In this document: positions 43,379 through 52,906 of the stretch, in pieces
Position numbering within the stretch: position 1 is the stretch's first letter
How the letters are laid out: each line of letters opens with the position of its first letter
NCBI GenBank assembly: GCA_964531025.1
Contig: CAZHDY010000001.1
Span: forward strand, 186,001-250,000
Length of the DNA stretch: 64,000 nt
Direction: 5' to 3'
Source: CALMEC01 sp964531025
GTDB taxonomy: Bacteria > Actinomycetota > Thermoleophilia > Miltoncostaeales > Miltoncostaeaceae
Program-made: the position numbers and the translations under genes
The notes under the pieces: model-generated
Told to the model about the DNA's origin: nothing
Seen by the model: the letters and a program-made list of their open reading frames with translations, nothing else
The model's database searches: none

Positions 43379-44490
43379 CAGGCCGGAAGGTCCCTCAGGC
43401 GCCCCGCGATGAGGGTGTCGCCGTCCAGGTCGAAGGAGTTGGGTTCGATGAGGCGCGGAACGTCCGCCAGAGGTCCGAGACCGGGTCCGGCGAGGGCTCC
43501 TGGAGCCCCGTCGCCGCCGATCATGATGGGCGCCACGAACCAGTCGACCCAGTCGACGGCTCCCGCCGCGAGGAAGGCCGCTGCCAGGGTGGGCCCGCCC
43601 TCCAGGTAGAGGGACTGGATCTCCGCCTCTCCCAGTTGGGTGAGCGCGTCGTCGATGTTCTCGGCCACTATGATCCCGACGGCCCGCTCGACCAGGGCAC
43701 GGCAGCGCTCGACGTCGGCGTCGGGCCCGACGACGCACAGCACCGGCAGGTCGTTGGCCGACCCCACCAGCTGCGAGGTCAGCGGAAGGCGTGCCTCACG
43801 GTCGAACACGATGCGAAGCGGCGGCCGGTACGACGCCTCGACGTCCCGCACGGTGAGCGACGGATCGTCGGCGATGGCCGTGCCGATCCCCACCACGACC
43901 GCGTCGGCAGCCGCGCGCGAGTGGTGGACGAAGCGGCGGGATGCCTCGCCGGTGATCCAGCGGGTCTCCCCTGTCTCGGTCGCGACCTTCCCGTCCAGGC
44001 TGGTCGCCAGCTTCAGCGTCACATGCGGTCGGCCCGTCAGCGCGTGGGTGAAGAAGGCGTGGTTCAGCGCCCGGCAGGTCTCCTGCTCGTCCTCTCCGAC
44101 CAGTGCAACCTCGATGCCCGCGTCGCGCAGCACCGACATGCCGCCCGCCCGGTCCTCCTCAAGGGGATCCGTCGATCCGACGACGACGCGGGCCACGCCG
44201 GCCGCGATGAGCGCGTCGGTGCACGGCGGCGTGCGGCCGTGATGCGAGCACGGCTCGAGGGTGCAGACGACGGTGGCGCCGCGCGCCTCCTCCCCCGCCT
44301 CCGCGAGCGCCATGACCTCGGCGTGCGGTGTGCCGGGGCCCTTGTGCCAGCCCTCGCCGATGATCTCGTCGCCGTCAAGGACGACGGCGCCCACCAGCGG
44401 GTTGGGGCTCACGAAGCCCTGACCGTTCAGCGCGAGCGCGTGGGCACGCTCCAGCGCTGCGAGTTCGATCTCCGAGACCTCCTCGCTCAC
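43378..44490 (-). CDS. ribD: bifunctional pyrimidine deaminase/reductase RibD
   Basis: This 370-residue fusion has an N-terminal zinc deaminase domain (GPGTPHAEVMALAEAG; VCTLEPCSHHGRTPPC) and a C-terminal reductase (ITGEASRRFVHHSRAAADAV; YLEGGPTLAAAFL). It starts with GTG 44490, overlapping the rpe stop by four bases. Confidence 0.96.
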   Translation of the reverse strand: MSEEVSEIELAALERAHALALNGQGFVSPNPLVGAVVLDGDEIIGEGWHKGPGTPHAEVMALAEAGEEARGATVVCTLEPCSHHGRTPPCTDALIAAGVARVVVGSTDPLEEDRAGGMSVLRDAGIEVALVGEDEQETCRALNHAFFTHALTGRPHVTLKLATSLDGKVATETGETRWITGEASRRFVHHSRAAADAVVVGIGTAIADDPSLTVRDVEASYRPPLRIVFDREARLPLTSQLVGSANDLPVLCVVGPDADVERCRALVERAVGIIVAENIDDALTQLGEAEIQSLYLEGGPTLAAAFLAAGAVDWVDWFVAPIMIGGDGAPGALAGPGLGPLADVPRLIEPNSFDLDGDTLIAGRLRDLPA

Positions 44491-45152
44491 GCGGCCTCCT
44501 GCGCCAGCTGTGAGTACATGGCGATCGGGTCGTCCGCTCCGAAGATGGCGGACGCCGACACGAAGAGGTTCGCACCCGCGTCGCGCACCGACGGCAATGT
44601 CTCGGGACCAATGCCGCCGTCCACCTGGATCGCAACCTCCGGCGGTAGCACCTGCTGCAGGCGCGCAACGCGCTCCGGGGTGGTGTCAAGGAACGGCTGC
44701 CCCGCGAAGCCCGGGTTGATGCACATCACGTTCACGTAGTCGAGCATCTCCGCCACGGTCTCAACCACGGCGAGCGGCGTGGCCGGGTTGATCGCAAGGC
44801 CGGCCAGGCAGCCGTGCTCGCGGATCTGCCCCAGCAGACGGTGGATGTGCGGGTCGGCCTCGGCATGGACGCTGATGGCCCCGGCGTGGGGCGCGAACCA
44901 GTCGATGACGCTCCCGGGGCGCTCCACCATCAGATGGACGTCCAGGAAGCCACCGGCCGCGCGCACGGCGGGCGCGACCTGCTGGGCGAAGCCCGTGCCG
45001 AGCGTCAGGTTGGGCACGAAGCGGGCGTCCATGACGTCGATGTGGAAGATGCGGGCACCGGCCTCGAGCAGCCCGTCGACCTGATCGCCGAGGTGCAGGA
45101 AGTCCGCGGACATGAGGGACGGCAGCACCGCCCGGCGGGGGAAGGAGTTCAC
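44487..45152 (-). CDS. rpe: ribulose-phosphate 3-epimerase
   Basis: This 221-residue TIM barrel has VLPSLMSADFLHLG, FHIDVMDARFVPNLTLG, VMCINPGFAGQPF and VDGGIGPETLPSV, with metal-binding His and Asp residues. It interconverts Ru5P and Xu5P and so supplies Ru5P, a substrate of RibBA. I place the start at GTG 45152, though other starts are possible. It is coupled to ribD. Confidence 0.94.
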   Translation of the reverse strand: MNSFPRRAVLPSLMSADFLHLGDQVDGLLEAGARIFHIDVMDARFVPNLTLGTGFAQQVAPAVRAAGGFLDVHLMVERPGSVIDWFAPHAGAISVHAEADPHIHRLLGQIREHGCLAGLAINPATPLAVVETVAEMLDYVNVMCINPGFAGQPFLDTTPERVARLQQVLPPEVAIQVDGGIGPETLPSVRDAGANLFVSASAIFGADDPIAMYSQLAQEAA

Positions 45153-45189
45153 AGCGGTGAGCCTATCGCCCGCCTGCGAACAAGCGCCG

Positions 45190-46542
45190 TCACCCGGCCA
45201 GGCGCGCCACGAAGAAGCCGTCCGTCCCATCCCTCCCCGGCAGGGTTCGCAGCACACCTGGCAGGTGGGGATGCGCGAGAGCGGGGTCGTGTTCGGTTAT
45301 GTCGACCACGGGTACGCCGGTTCCACGCACTACGTCCTCGTTTTCAGCGGGGAGGAGCGTGCAGGTGGAGTAGAGGACGCGACCGCCTGGACGGACGAGC
45401 GTCAGCGCCCGACCCAGGAGCTCTGCTTGGAGGCGGGCAAGCACCGCAACGTCATTCTCCTCGCGACGCCAGCGCGCGTCGGGGCGCCCCGCCAGCACGC
45501 CCAGTCCGGTGCACGGCGGGTCGACCAGAACGGCATCAAAGCCGGCGTCCAGGGGCACTTCGCGGCCGTCACCCTCGATGACCTCGACCTTCGCTCCCAG
45601 ACGCTCGGAGACCTTCGTCAACGCGCGGGCACGCGCGGCATGTGGCTCGACCGCGATCAGGGTGCCCTCGTTTTGCATGCGAGCGGCGATGGCGGTCGTC
45701 TTGGCGCCGGGAGCGGCGCAGAGGTCCAGGATGCGCTCGCCCGGCTGGGGATCGAGCGCCACCACCGGCAAGAGCGACGCCCGGCTCTGGGCCATGCCCC
45801 TCCCCTCCTGCCAGATCGGTGAGTCCTCCAGCGCGAAGGGTCCGTCGATGACATAGGCCTCATCGATTCGATGATCCCGGTGCCATCGCCCCTCCGGAAG
45901 CAGGGCCTCGAACTCCTCTCGTGTTCCCCGGAGAGGGTTCCAGCGGATCGCCCGCTCGGGCGGCTCGTTCGCGGCGGCCAGGACCACGCGGGCATCGGCG
46001 GGACCGAGCGATGTGAACAGCGCCCGTGCGATCCAGTCGGGAGCGCTGTGGCGGAGCGCGGCGTCCTCGGGGGTCGCGTCGCCGAGAGCATCGAGCCGCT
46101 GGCGACCGTCCGCGGCGACCTTCCGGAGAACCGCGTTGACAAGGCCGGCGCGCGCATCACGACGACGTTTCTCGCCGGGAAACGATCGGGCGAGACGCAC
46201 GGCCTGATCCACGACCACGGCGGAGGCGACGCCGTCGGAATAGCAGAGCTCGTACGCGCCCAAGCGGAGGACGTCGCGAACACCCGGCTCCACCCTGCGC
46301 GGATTCGTCAAGTGGGCGTCGAGCACGTGGTCGAGGGAGCGGCGTCGCTGAACCGCGCCGTATGCCAGGCGGTTGGCCTGGCGGCGGGCGGATCCCTCCA
46401 GATCCGCGCGGCGTGCCTCACCGGCGAACGCGCGATCCGCGTAGGCGCCCTCGCGCACCCGTTCGAGGACGCGCAGGGCCACGCGACGCTCGACGGTGGC
46501 GGTGTCGGTGCCGGCTATGTGAGCGTCAGGTCGCCGCGCCAT
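45190..46542 (-). CDS. rsmB: 16S rRNA m5C967 methyltransferase RsmB
   Basis: This 450-residue protein has an N-terminal NusB-like RNA-binding domain (about 15-150) and a C-terminal methyltransferase with ILDLCAAPGAKTTAIAA, LVDPPCTGLGVL and the catalytic Cys in YSTCTLLPAENE. It overlaps fmt by 28 bases. Confidence 0.95.
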   Translation of the reverse strand: MARRPDAHIAGTDTATVERRVALRVLERVREGAYADRAFAGEARRADLEGSARRQANRLAYGAVQRRRSLDHVLDAHLTNPRRVEPGVRDVLRLGAYELCYSDGVASAVVVDQAVRLARSFPGEKRRRDARAGLVNAVLRKVAADGRQRLDALGDATPEDAALRHSAPDWIARALFTSLGPADARVVLAAANEPPERAIRWNPLRGTREEFEALLPEGRWHRDHRIDEAYVIDGPFALEDSPIWQEGRGMAQSRASLLPVVALDPQPGERILDLCAAPGAKTTAIAARMQNEGTLIAVEPHAARARALTKVSERLGAKVEVIEGDGREVPLDAGFDAVLVDPPCTGLGVLAGRPDARWRREENDVAVLARLQAELLGRALTLVRPGGRVLYSTCTLLPAENEDVVRGTGVPVVDITEHDPALAHPHLPGVLRTLPGRDGTDGFFVARLAG

Positions 46543-47426
46543 CCGCGCAGGAAGTCCGCGGCCGCCATCCGTCCCTTGCCGGGCGGCTGCAGTTCGTCGA
46601 TCGCGATAGCCCCATCACCGACCGCGACAAGAAGGCCGGCATCGGAGGCGACCGCGGTGTCGGCGTCCGGCGGCACCGTGTCGCTGACGGCGGCACGCCA
46701 GAGCTTGAACGGCTGGCCCCCGATCTCGAGGCGCACGCCCACATGAGGCGAGAGCGCGCGGATGCGGTTGACCTCCTGGGCGGGCGTGGCAGTACGGTCC
46801 AGCCAGCGGTCCTCGTCACCGATCTTCGCCGCGTACGACTCACCGCTGTCGGGTTGCGGCGTGACCGTGAGCGGTGTGGTCTCCATCCCGGAGAGGACGC
46901 CGCTCAGGAGGTCGCCGCCGACCTCGGCGAGGCGGTTGAGGATCACTCCCGCGTCGTCCTGCGGCGCGATTGCGACCTGCTCCGTGGCGATCATGGGGCC
47001 GGTGTCGAGGCCCGCGTCCATCTGCATGATCGTGACGCCGGTGGTGGTGAGTCCGTCCATGATCGCGCGCTCGACCGGAGCCGCACCGCGGTAGGCCGGA
47101 AGCAACGAGAAGTGGACGTTGATGCAGGTCCAGCCGGAGAGCACGTCGTCCTTCAGCAGCTGGCCGAAACCCACCACGCAGAGGGCGCCCACGTCGAGGG
47201 CCCGCAGATCGTCCAGAACCGCCGGATCGTTGATCGTGGCGGGCCGCCAGAGGTCGAGCCCTCGATCCAGCGCCGCCTTCCCCACCGCCGTCGGGATGGT
47301 CTTGCCGCCGCGACCGCGTGGACGGTCGGGCTGGGTGATGACGCAGGCCATGGAGTGCCCACCGTCGATGAGCCGCTCCATCACCGTGACGGCGGCCGGC
47401 GGGCTCCCTGCGAAGGCGATGCGCAT
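46515..47426 (-). CDS. fmt: methionyl-tRNA formyltransferase
   Basis: This 303-residue enzyme has MRIAFAGSPPAAVTVMERLI, NVHFSLLPAYRGAAPVERAI (the formyl-folate site) and a C-terminal OB-like domain. It formylates initiator tRNA and pairs with def directly upstream. The starts are nested (TGATG), which keeps the two at a fixed ratio. Confidence 0.96.
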   Translation of the reverse strand: MRIAFAGSPPAAVTVMERLIDGGHSMACVITQPDRPRGRGGKTIPTAVGKAALDRGLDLWRPATINDPAVLDDLRALDVGALCVVGFGQLLKDDVLSGWTCINVHFSLLPAYRGAAPVERAIMDGLTTTGVTIMQMDAGLDTGPMIATEQVAIAPQDDAGVILNRLAEVGGDLLSGVLSGMETTPLTVTPQPDSGESYAAKIGDEDRWLDRTATPAQEVNRIRALSPHVGVRLEIGGQPFKLWRAAVSDTVPPDADTAVASDAGLLVAVGDGAIAIDELQPPGKGRMAAADFLRGWRGDLTLT

Positions 47427-47971
47427 CAGACCCGTGCGGCGCTCTCGCGGAGCTGCCGGAGGGCCTCCTTGCGCTGATCCTTCGGCGTGCGATCGAGGAT
47501 GAGGATGCCGTCGAGGTGATCGATCTCGTGTTGCAACACCCGCGCCTCGTATCCCTCGGCGTCGATCTCGACCGGGTTTCCCTCGACATCCTGGGCGGTC
47601 ACGTGCACCCGCACGGCGCGCGAGACGTCCATGAGCACCTCGCCGATGGACAGGCACCCCTCCTGGCCGACCTCCTCCTCATCAGAGCGCTCGGTGATCG
47701 TCGGATTGACGAGAGCGCGTGCCGGCTCGTCCTCATGCGGATCGAGGACGATCAGGCGACGCAGCCGCCCCACCTGAGGTGCGGCCAGCCCCACCCCGCG
47801 GGCCTCGTGCATCAGGTCGATCATCTGTGCGGCCTCGCGCTGAAGCGCCTCGTCGAATACCTCGATCGGCGCGGCCGGAGTACGGAGGACCGGGTCGCCG
47901 AACTGCCGGACGTGGCGGAGCGCCGCCCGACGGCGCTCCTCACGGGCGGGATCATCGAACTCACGTGCCAT
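47426..47971 (-). CDS. def: peptide deformylase
   Basis: This 181-residue metalloenzyme has the three motifs GVGLAAPQVG, EGCLSIG and LQHEIDHLDGILILD with the metal-binding Cys and two His. It removes the formyl group from new proteins. ATG 47971 is the start. A 5-base gap separates it from the upstream hypothetical gene. Confidence 0.96.
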   Translation of the reverse strand: MAREFDDPAREERRRAALRHVRQFGDPVLRTPAAPIEVFDEALQREAAQMIDLMHEARGVGLAAPQVGRLRRLIVLDPHEDEPARALVNPTITERSDEEEVGQEGCLSIGEVLMDVSRAVRVHVTAQDVEGNPVEIDAEGYEARVLQHEIDHLDGILILDRTPKDQRKEALRQLRESAARV

Positions 47972-47975
47972 CCGG

Positions 47976-48845
47976 CTACCTCGGACGCGGCAGAGCGGAC
48001 CGCGCGGCGGAGAGTGCCTCGGACCGATTGTCGGTCCACGCCGCGGCGTCGACGACAGAGAGCCGTGACCAGTCGCCGTCCTGCGCGAAGCCGCCACCGA
48101 GACCGGACGCGGCAACGCCGACGGTGATCTCGCCCTTGTTCACGGTGACCTCGACGCCCTTGTCGCCGGTGCGCGGGAAGACGATGGTGGTCTCCTCCAC
48201 GCCGGTGGCCGGGTTGGTCATGAGCGGAGCGATGGACAGGTCGTTCAGGTCGAAGTACACGGCCGAGAGCGTCTCGCGGAGCTCGGCGGGCACGGTGGCC
48301 ATGAGCTCCTCCAGGCGGTAGAGCTCGGCGACGCGCGGGGTGAAGAAGTACTCGCCCTCACGCAGAAGCGCCGCGTCGACACCGGTGGATCCCCCGCGCT
48401 CCGGCCGCTCCTGCACCCAGTCACGGACACGCAACCAGCTCTTGTGACGGACGTCGTGGCCGTTCGCGACCGCGCCGGTGACCGATCCGTTGGGCTTGCG
48501 GTCGGGGGCGACGAGCACACCGATGACGCGCTCGGCCTGACCGGCCAGCCCACTGACGGCGCCCTCGATTCGGGCCTGCGAGTCGACGTCGTAGCCCAGC
48601 GTGGTCTGGATGGCGACGATCCACCGCTTGCCGCGATCACGGATCACGATGTCCACGGGCGTGCCGTCGACCGCGACGGCCTCACGGGTCTGGGCCTCCT
48701 CGACACCGGGCAGATCCTCACCGACGAGCTCGCTGACGAGCGCGGGGCGGGTCTCGGGACCGGTGAGCGCGATCAGGCACGCCAGGACGTGCGACCAGCG
48801 TTCCCCTTGATCGGAAGGGCTCTCAAACAGGCGTGGTACCGGCAT
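47976..48845 (-). CDS. hypothetical protein with a nuclease-like core
   Basis: This 289-residue protein is not one I recognise. The segment TPVDIVIRDRGKRWIVAIQT (about 86-105) resembles the Asp-x(n)-(E/Q)-x-K strand pair of PD-(D/E)XK nucleases, but the expected Lys is missing. The following LGYDVDSQARIEGAVSG helix and a Ser/Gly-rich C terminus give no clear family. It lies immediately upstream of def, in the same direction. The start at ATG 48845 is preferred over a longer frame. Confidence 0.65.
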   Translation of the reverse strand: MPVPRLFESPSDQGERWSHVLACLIALTGPETRPALVSELVGEDLPGVEEAQTREAVAVDGTPVDIVIRDRGKRWIVAIQTTLGYDVDSQARIEGAVSGLAGQAERVIGVLVAPDRKPNGSVTGAVANGHDVRHKSWLRVRDWVQERPERGGSTGVDAALLREGEYFFTPRVAELYRLEELMATVPAELRETLSAVYFDLNDLSIAPLMTNPATGVEETTIVFPRTGDKGVEVTVNKGEITVGVAASGLGGGFAQDGDWSRLSVVDAAAWTDNRSEALSAARSALPRPR

Positions 48846-49209
48846 CTGGGCGTCTCCAAAGAGGGTGGTGGAATCGACTTTCCATCCTACTGACGCCGAG
48901 TCCTCCAGGTCGATGGAGGCAGGCCGTCCGTCTCGCCCTGTGGGCCCCCTCGAGGTGAGGTCTGTTCCCATCGCACAGGACGGAGAACGTCACGCGCCTC
49001 GCGGCGACCAGCCGGCCCTTCTGACGCGTTGAGGGCCGAACGGGGTGGATGGTGCCGGGCACCTGCCACCCCTTCGAGATACCGGAAGGTTGGCGACGCC
49101 CGCCACGTCCGATCCCAGTCGAGGAAGAGAAATCCGCGACGATGCAGGCACTTTCTGATATCCGCCGCCGTCAACGGGGGATGGTTCCCCCGACCCCGCG
49201 GCGCCCTGC
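48846..49209. other. gene-free stretch between the def operon and priA
   Basis: I find no supportable ORF. It contains an imperfect 13-bp hairpin (49042-49056 with 49058-49072) and the priA terminator hairpin. Promoter elements of the def operon should lie near 48850-48900. Confidence 0.4.
49175..49192 (-). terminator. hairpin after priA
   Basis: A perfect 7-bp stem (49175-49181 with 49186-49192) with a 4-base loop lies 18 bases past the priA stop codon. Confidence 0.45.
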
Positions 49210-51408
49210 CTATGTCTCCTGAGGGTCCACATCCACGGTGATCCGCACCCCCGTCGCCCCCAGCACCTCGGCCACGTCGTCCGCCGCCCGACGCGTCGGC
49301 CACGCGATCTCCTGAGCGCGTTCCGCCCGCACCAACACGGCACGGCGAGTACGTCGGCGCACACGGTGCAGGACGGCCGGACCCATCACCCGGGCGTCGG
49401 GCAACACGTCGGTGAGGTGGTCGGTGAGGCGAACGGCGACCTCCTGGACGCGGGGCTCGTCCATGCCCTCGACCACGACGCGCACCAGATGGCCGAACGG
49501 TGGGAACCCGTGCTCGCCCCGCCGTACGACCTCGCCGTCCATGAACGTCTCGACGTCATGCTTCGCGCCCAGCTGGACGGCCCTCCCCCGCGGTTCCCAT
49601 GCCTGCACGAAGACGGACGCCGGCTCGCCACGACGCCCCGCGCGACCGGCCAGCTGGACGATGAGCTGGAAGGCCCGCTCCTCCCCACGGAAGTCGGGTC
49701 GCTGGAGCGGCCCGTCGGCATCGAGGACTCCGGCCACGGTGACGTCGGGGAGATCGTGCCCCTTCGCCACCATCTGGGTTCCGAGCAGGACGGCCGGACC
49801 GGGTCGGGCGAACCGCTCCAGCCGGGCCTCCAGTTCACCACGCCGCGCGGTCGCGTCGGCGTCGAGCCGGATGATCTCGGCACCGGGCACGACGACCTCG
49901 AGCGCCTCCTCGAGGCCCTGCGTCCCCGAGCCCTGTCGGATGACGTCGGTGGAGCGACAGCGCGGGCAGAGCTCCGGGATCCCCCGGGTGAGGCCACAGT
50001 GGTGGCAGATTACCTGGGGCGGCCGGTCGTGCACGACCATGGGTACGTCGCAGTCCGGACAGCGTCCGATCCACCCGCAGCCCCGGCAGAGGATCTGTCG
50101 TGCCAGGCCGCGGCGGTTGAGCAGCAGGATGGCCTTCTCGCCACGACCGAGGGCGTCCTGGATACCCCGGGCGAGCGGCCGGGACACCGGTCCGGGCGCC
50201 TCCAGACGCATGTCGACGACTTCGATCCGCGGCAGCCGCGCTCCGTCGGCCCGGGTGCGGAGCGTGATGCGCGGCAGGGCGTTCCACGACTCGGCGCGTG
50301 GCGTGGCGCTCCCGTAGACGACGAGTGCCCGGTCGATGAGCGCTCGCCGATAGGCCACCTGACGCGCGTCGTAGCGGATGCCCGAGTCCTGCTTGTACGA
50401 ACCGTCGTGCTCCTCGTCGATGACGATGAGGCCCACGTCCGCCAGCGGCGCGAACACCGCGCTGCGGGCGCCGAGCACCACGTCCGACCTCCCGTCGCGG
50501 ATCCGCGCATCGGCCCGCGTGCGCTCGGCCGCGGTCAGGGCGGAGTGCCAGACCTCCACCCCGCCTCCCAGACGGGCGCGCAGCCGGTCGGCCGTCTGGG
50601 GCGTGAGCGCGATCTCGGGGACCAGGACGATGCTGCCGCGACCGAGCTCGCGCATGCGCTGGATCAGCCGGATGTAGACCTCGGTCTTCCCCGACCCGGT
50701 GACCCCGTGCAGCAGGCGCGCCCGTTCGTCGGCCTCGACGGCGGCGAGCAGATCCGCCACCGCGACATCCTGATCCGGGGAGAGTTCGGGTGCCTCCTCC
50801 GTGGGCGGAGGTGGATCGTCGTCCGGGTTCCAGACACCCTCCTCCAGCTCGAGCTCGCCGCGCTCGGCCATCGACCGCAGCGTGGACAGCGTGGTGCGCG
50901 CACGGCGACAGAGGTCGGCGGCCGGCAGGGCTCCCCCCACGTCCCGCAGGACGTCCATGATCTCCGCACGACGACCGACCGCCTCGGCGGGCAGAGACCG
51001 CGCGATCAACTGTCGCCGTCCGGCGGGGATCGGCGCCAATGTCCACCGGCCGTCCGGTGAACGACGCAGCGCATCCTCCGCCCGAGGCGGCAGCAGCAAC
51101 CGCAGGCACTGCGCGAGGGGTGCGGCGTAGTAGCCGGCCATCCACGCCCCGAGCGTGAGCAGGTTCGGAGAGACGGGCGGCGCATCCGTCACCACGGCGG
51201 TGACCTGAGCCAGCTTCCCGTCGAACCCGGGCGGGTCCATCGAGACGACCACCCCGAGCTCTTGGCGGCCGCGCAGCGGGCAGGCCACGAGGGCCCCCAC
51301 GCCCACCAGGTCGGTGAGGTGGTCGGGAACCCGGTAGTCCAGCGGACGGTCGAGCGCCCGCGTGTCGAGCAGCAGCACGACCTGGGCGGCGTGCCCGGGT
51401 CGTGTCAT
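49210..51408 (-). CDS. priA: primosomal protein N' (replication restart helicase)
   Basis: This 732-residue protein has an N-terminal DNA-binding domain, a superfamily-2 helicase core with LLHGVTGSGKTEVYIRLI, VIDEEHDGSYK and the C-terminal VLLGTQMVAKGHDLPDVTV. Two zinc sites lie in the middle (CRGCGWIGRCPDC and CHHCGLTRGIPELCPRC). It restarts stalled replication forks. A tiny membrane-peptide gene and metK lie just upstream. Confidence 0.95.
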   Translation of the reverse strand: MTRPGHAAQVVLLLDTRALDRPLDYRVPDHLTDLVGVGALVACPLRGRQELGVVVSMDPPGFDGKLAQVTAVVTDAPPVSPNLLTLGAWMAGYYAAPLAQCLRLLLPPRAEDALRRSPDGRWTLAPIPAGRRQLIARSLPAEAVGRRAEIMDVLRDVGGALPAADLCRRARTTLSTLRSMAERGELELEEGVWNPDDDPPPPTEEAPELSPDQDVAVADLLAAVEADERARLLHGVTGSGKTEVYIRLIQRMRELGRGSIVLVPEIALTPQTADRLRARLGGGVEVWHSALTAAERTRADARIRDGRSDVVLGARSAVFAPLADVGLIVIDEEHDGSYKQDSGIRYDARQVAYRRALIDRALVVYGSATPRAESWNALPRITLRTRADGARLPRIEVVDMRLEAPGPVSRPLARGIQDALGRGEKAILLLNRRGLARQILCRGCGWIGRCPDCDVPMVVHDRPPQVICHHCGLTRGIPELCPRCRSTDVIRQGSGTQGLEEALEVVVPGAEIIRLDADATARRGELEARLERFARPGPAVLLGTQMVAKGHDLPDVTVAGVLDADGPLQRPDFRGEERAFQLIVQLAGRAGRRGEPASVFVQAWEPRGRAVQLGAKHDVETFMDGEVVRRGEHGFPPFGHLVRVVVEGMDEPRVQEVAVRLTDHLTDVLPDARVMGPAVLHRVRRRTRRAVLVRAERAQEIAWPTRRAADDVAEVLGATGVRITVDVDPQET

Positions 51409-51435
51409 CTCAAAGAGCTGGTGCGACTACGCGTA

Positions 51436-51528
51436 CTACGCGTCGCGCTCGGTGCTGCCGCGCCGCAGAATGAAGGCCGCGCCCATGATGAAGCCGACGA
51501 CGACCGCGAAAATGAGGGTCTTACGCAT
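51436..51528 (-). CDS. 30-residue single-span membrane peptide
   Basis: ATG 51528 opens a 30-codon frame: MRKTLIFAVVVGFIMGAAFI, then LRRGSTERDA and TAG. An AAGGAG ribosome site lies seven bases upstream. One hydrophobic span (about 5-20) is flanked by basic residues, which puts the C terminus in the cytoplasm by the positive-inside rule. It sits between metK and priA on the same strand. The strong ribosome site and clean topology argue that it is real. The function is unknown. Confidence 0.65.
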   Translation of the reverse strand: MRKTLIFAVVVGFIMGAAFILRRGSTERDA

Positions 51529-51545
51529 CCGTTTGTCTCCTTGTC

Positions 51546-52721
51546 TCAGCCGGCGAAGGCGTCGCCGATGTCGGTGTTCTCCCACGTGAAGCCGTCACCC
51601 GTCCGTCCGAAGTGACCATACGCGGCCGTCGGCGTGTAGATCGGCCGACGCAGCTTCAGGTTGTCGCAGATGGCAGCCGGGCGGAGATCGAAGTTCTCGT
51701 TCACCCACTTCTCGATCTCGCCGACGTCCCAGGTCTCGGTGCCGAAGGTATCGACCATGACCGACACGGGGTGAGCGACGCCGATGGCGTAGGCCACCTG
51801 CACCTCGCACCGCTTCGCCAGGCCGGCGGCGACGACGTTCTTGGCGACCCACCGGGCCGCGTAGCAGGCCGAGCGGTCCACCTTGCTGGGGTCCTTGCCG
51901 CTGAACGCGCCGCCACCGTGTCGGGCCATGCCGCCGTAGGTGTCGACGATGATCTTGCGGCCGGTGAGACCGGCGTCACCCATGGGGCCACCGATCACGA
52001 AGAGCCCGGTCGGGTTGACGTAGGTGGTGATGTCGTCGGACCAGCGGTCGAACTCCTCGAGCACGGGACGGATCACGTTGGCGGTGATGTCCTCGCGAAG
52101 CTGGTCGCCCGTGATCTCGGGTGCGTGCTGGGACGACACGACCACAGCCGTGACCTCCTTGGGGACGGCGCCGTCGTAGCGCACCGTCACCTGGGTCTTG
52201 CCGTCGGGGCGCAGGTACGAGAGCCCGTCACGCCGCACCGCCGCCAGACGCTCGGCCATGCGGTGGGCCAGCGTGATGGGGAGCGGCATCAGGGACTCGG
52301 TCTCGTCGGTCGCGTAACCGAACATCAGGCCCTGGTCACCGGCGCCCTGGAGGTCGTATCGATCCTCCGCGCCCTCGGCACGTCCCTCGTAGGCCGTGTT
52401 GACACCCTGCGCGATGTCGGGGCTCTGCTTGTCGAGAGCGACGAGTACCCCACACGTCTCGGCGTCGAACCCGTATTTCGCGCGGTTGTATCCGATCCGA
52501 TCGACCGTCTCGCGAACGATGGCGGGGATGTCGAGCTGCGCCGTGGTCGAGATCTCACCGGCGACGACGACCTGCCCCGTGGTGACGAGCGTCTCACACG
52601 CCACACGGCCCGCAGGATCCTGCGCCAGCACTGCGTCGAGCACGCCGTCCGAGATCTGGTCCGCGATCTTGTCGGGATGACCCTCGGTCACCGATTCCGA
52701 CGTGAAGAGGTGTTCCCCCAT
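51546..52721 (-). CDS. metK: S-adenosylmethionine synthetase
   Basis: This 391-residue enzyme has TEGHPDKIADQISDGVLD, QGAGDQGLMFGYA (substrate loop) and GGGAFSGKDPSKVDRSACYA. It makes SAM from methionine and ATP and so supplies the many methyltransferases in this window. The 185-base leader shows no SAM riboswitch that I can recognise. Confidence 0.98.
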   Translation of the reverse strand: MGEHLFTSESVTEGHPDKIADQISDGVLDAVLAQDPAGRVACETLVTTGQVVVAGEISTTAQLDIPAIVRETVDRIGYNRAKYGFDAETCGVLVALDKQSPDIAQGVNTAYEGRAEGAEDRYDLQGAGDQGLMFGYATDETESLMPLPITLAHRMAERLAAVRRDGLSYLRPDGKTQVTVRYDGAVPKEVTAVVVSSQHAPEITGDQLREDITANVIRPVLEEFDRWSDDITTYVNPTGLFVIGGPMGDAGLTGRKIIVDTYGGMARHGGGAFSGKDPSKVDRSACYAARWVAKNVVAAGLAKRCEVQVAYAIGVAHPVSVMVDTFGTETWDVGEIEKWVNENFDLRPAAICDNLKLRRPIYTPTAAYGHFGRTGDGFTWENTDIGDAFAG

Positions 52722-52878
52722 GGAGGTGTTCCATCCTGTCGTGTCCTGAAAGCAGCGGTGAGCATACCAACCGCCCCTGCCGGTCCCTCCGCCCCCGGGC
52801 AGGGCATGTCGAGTGTCCTCCGAACCGTCTCAGACGCTGCCCGGGACCCGTGAAACCCAGTCATGGAGAATCGGGCGG

Positions 52879-52900
52879 CGGCGGGTCGACGAACCCGCCG
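52879..52900 (-). terminator. hairpin after the DUF3352 gene
   Basis: A perfect 8-bp stem (52879-52886 with 52893-52900) with loop CGACGA lies seven bases past the stop codon. Confidence 0.5.
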
Positions 52901-52906
52901 TGGTCA

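Noticed and set aside
48846..48971. FMN riboswitch for the riboflavin genes
   Set aside because: The rib genes are internal to an operon headed by def or the gene before it. No FMN-type core was seen there or between rpe and ribD, where genes overlap.
49366..51060. A 564-codon frame antisense to priA
   Set aside because: It is a shadow of priA codon bias, and the translation lacks hydrophobic core patterns.
52722..52906. SAM riboswitch upstream of metK
   Set aside because: The 185-base leader shows none of the conserved cores of SAM-I, SAM-II or SAM-IV riboswitches, and much of it is terminator and promoter sequence.
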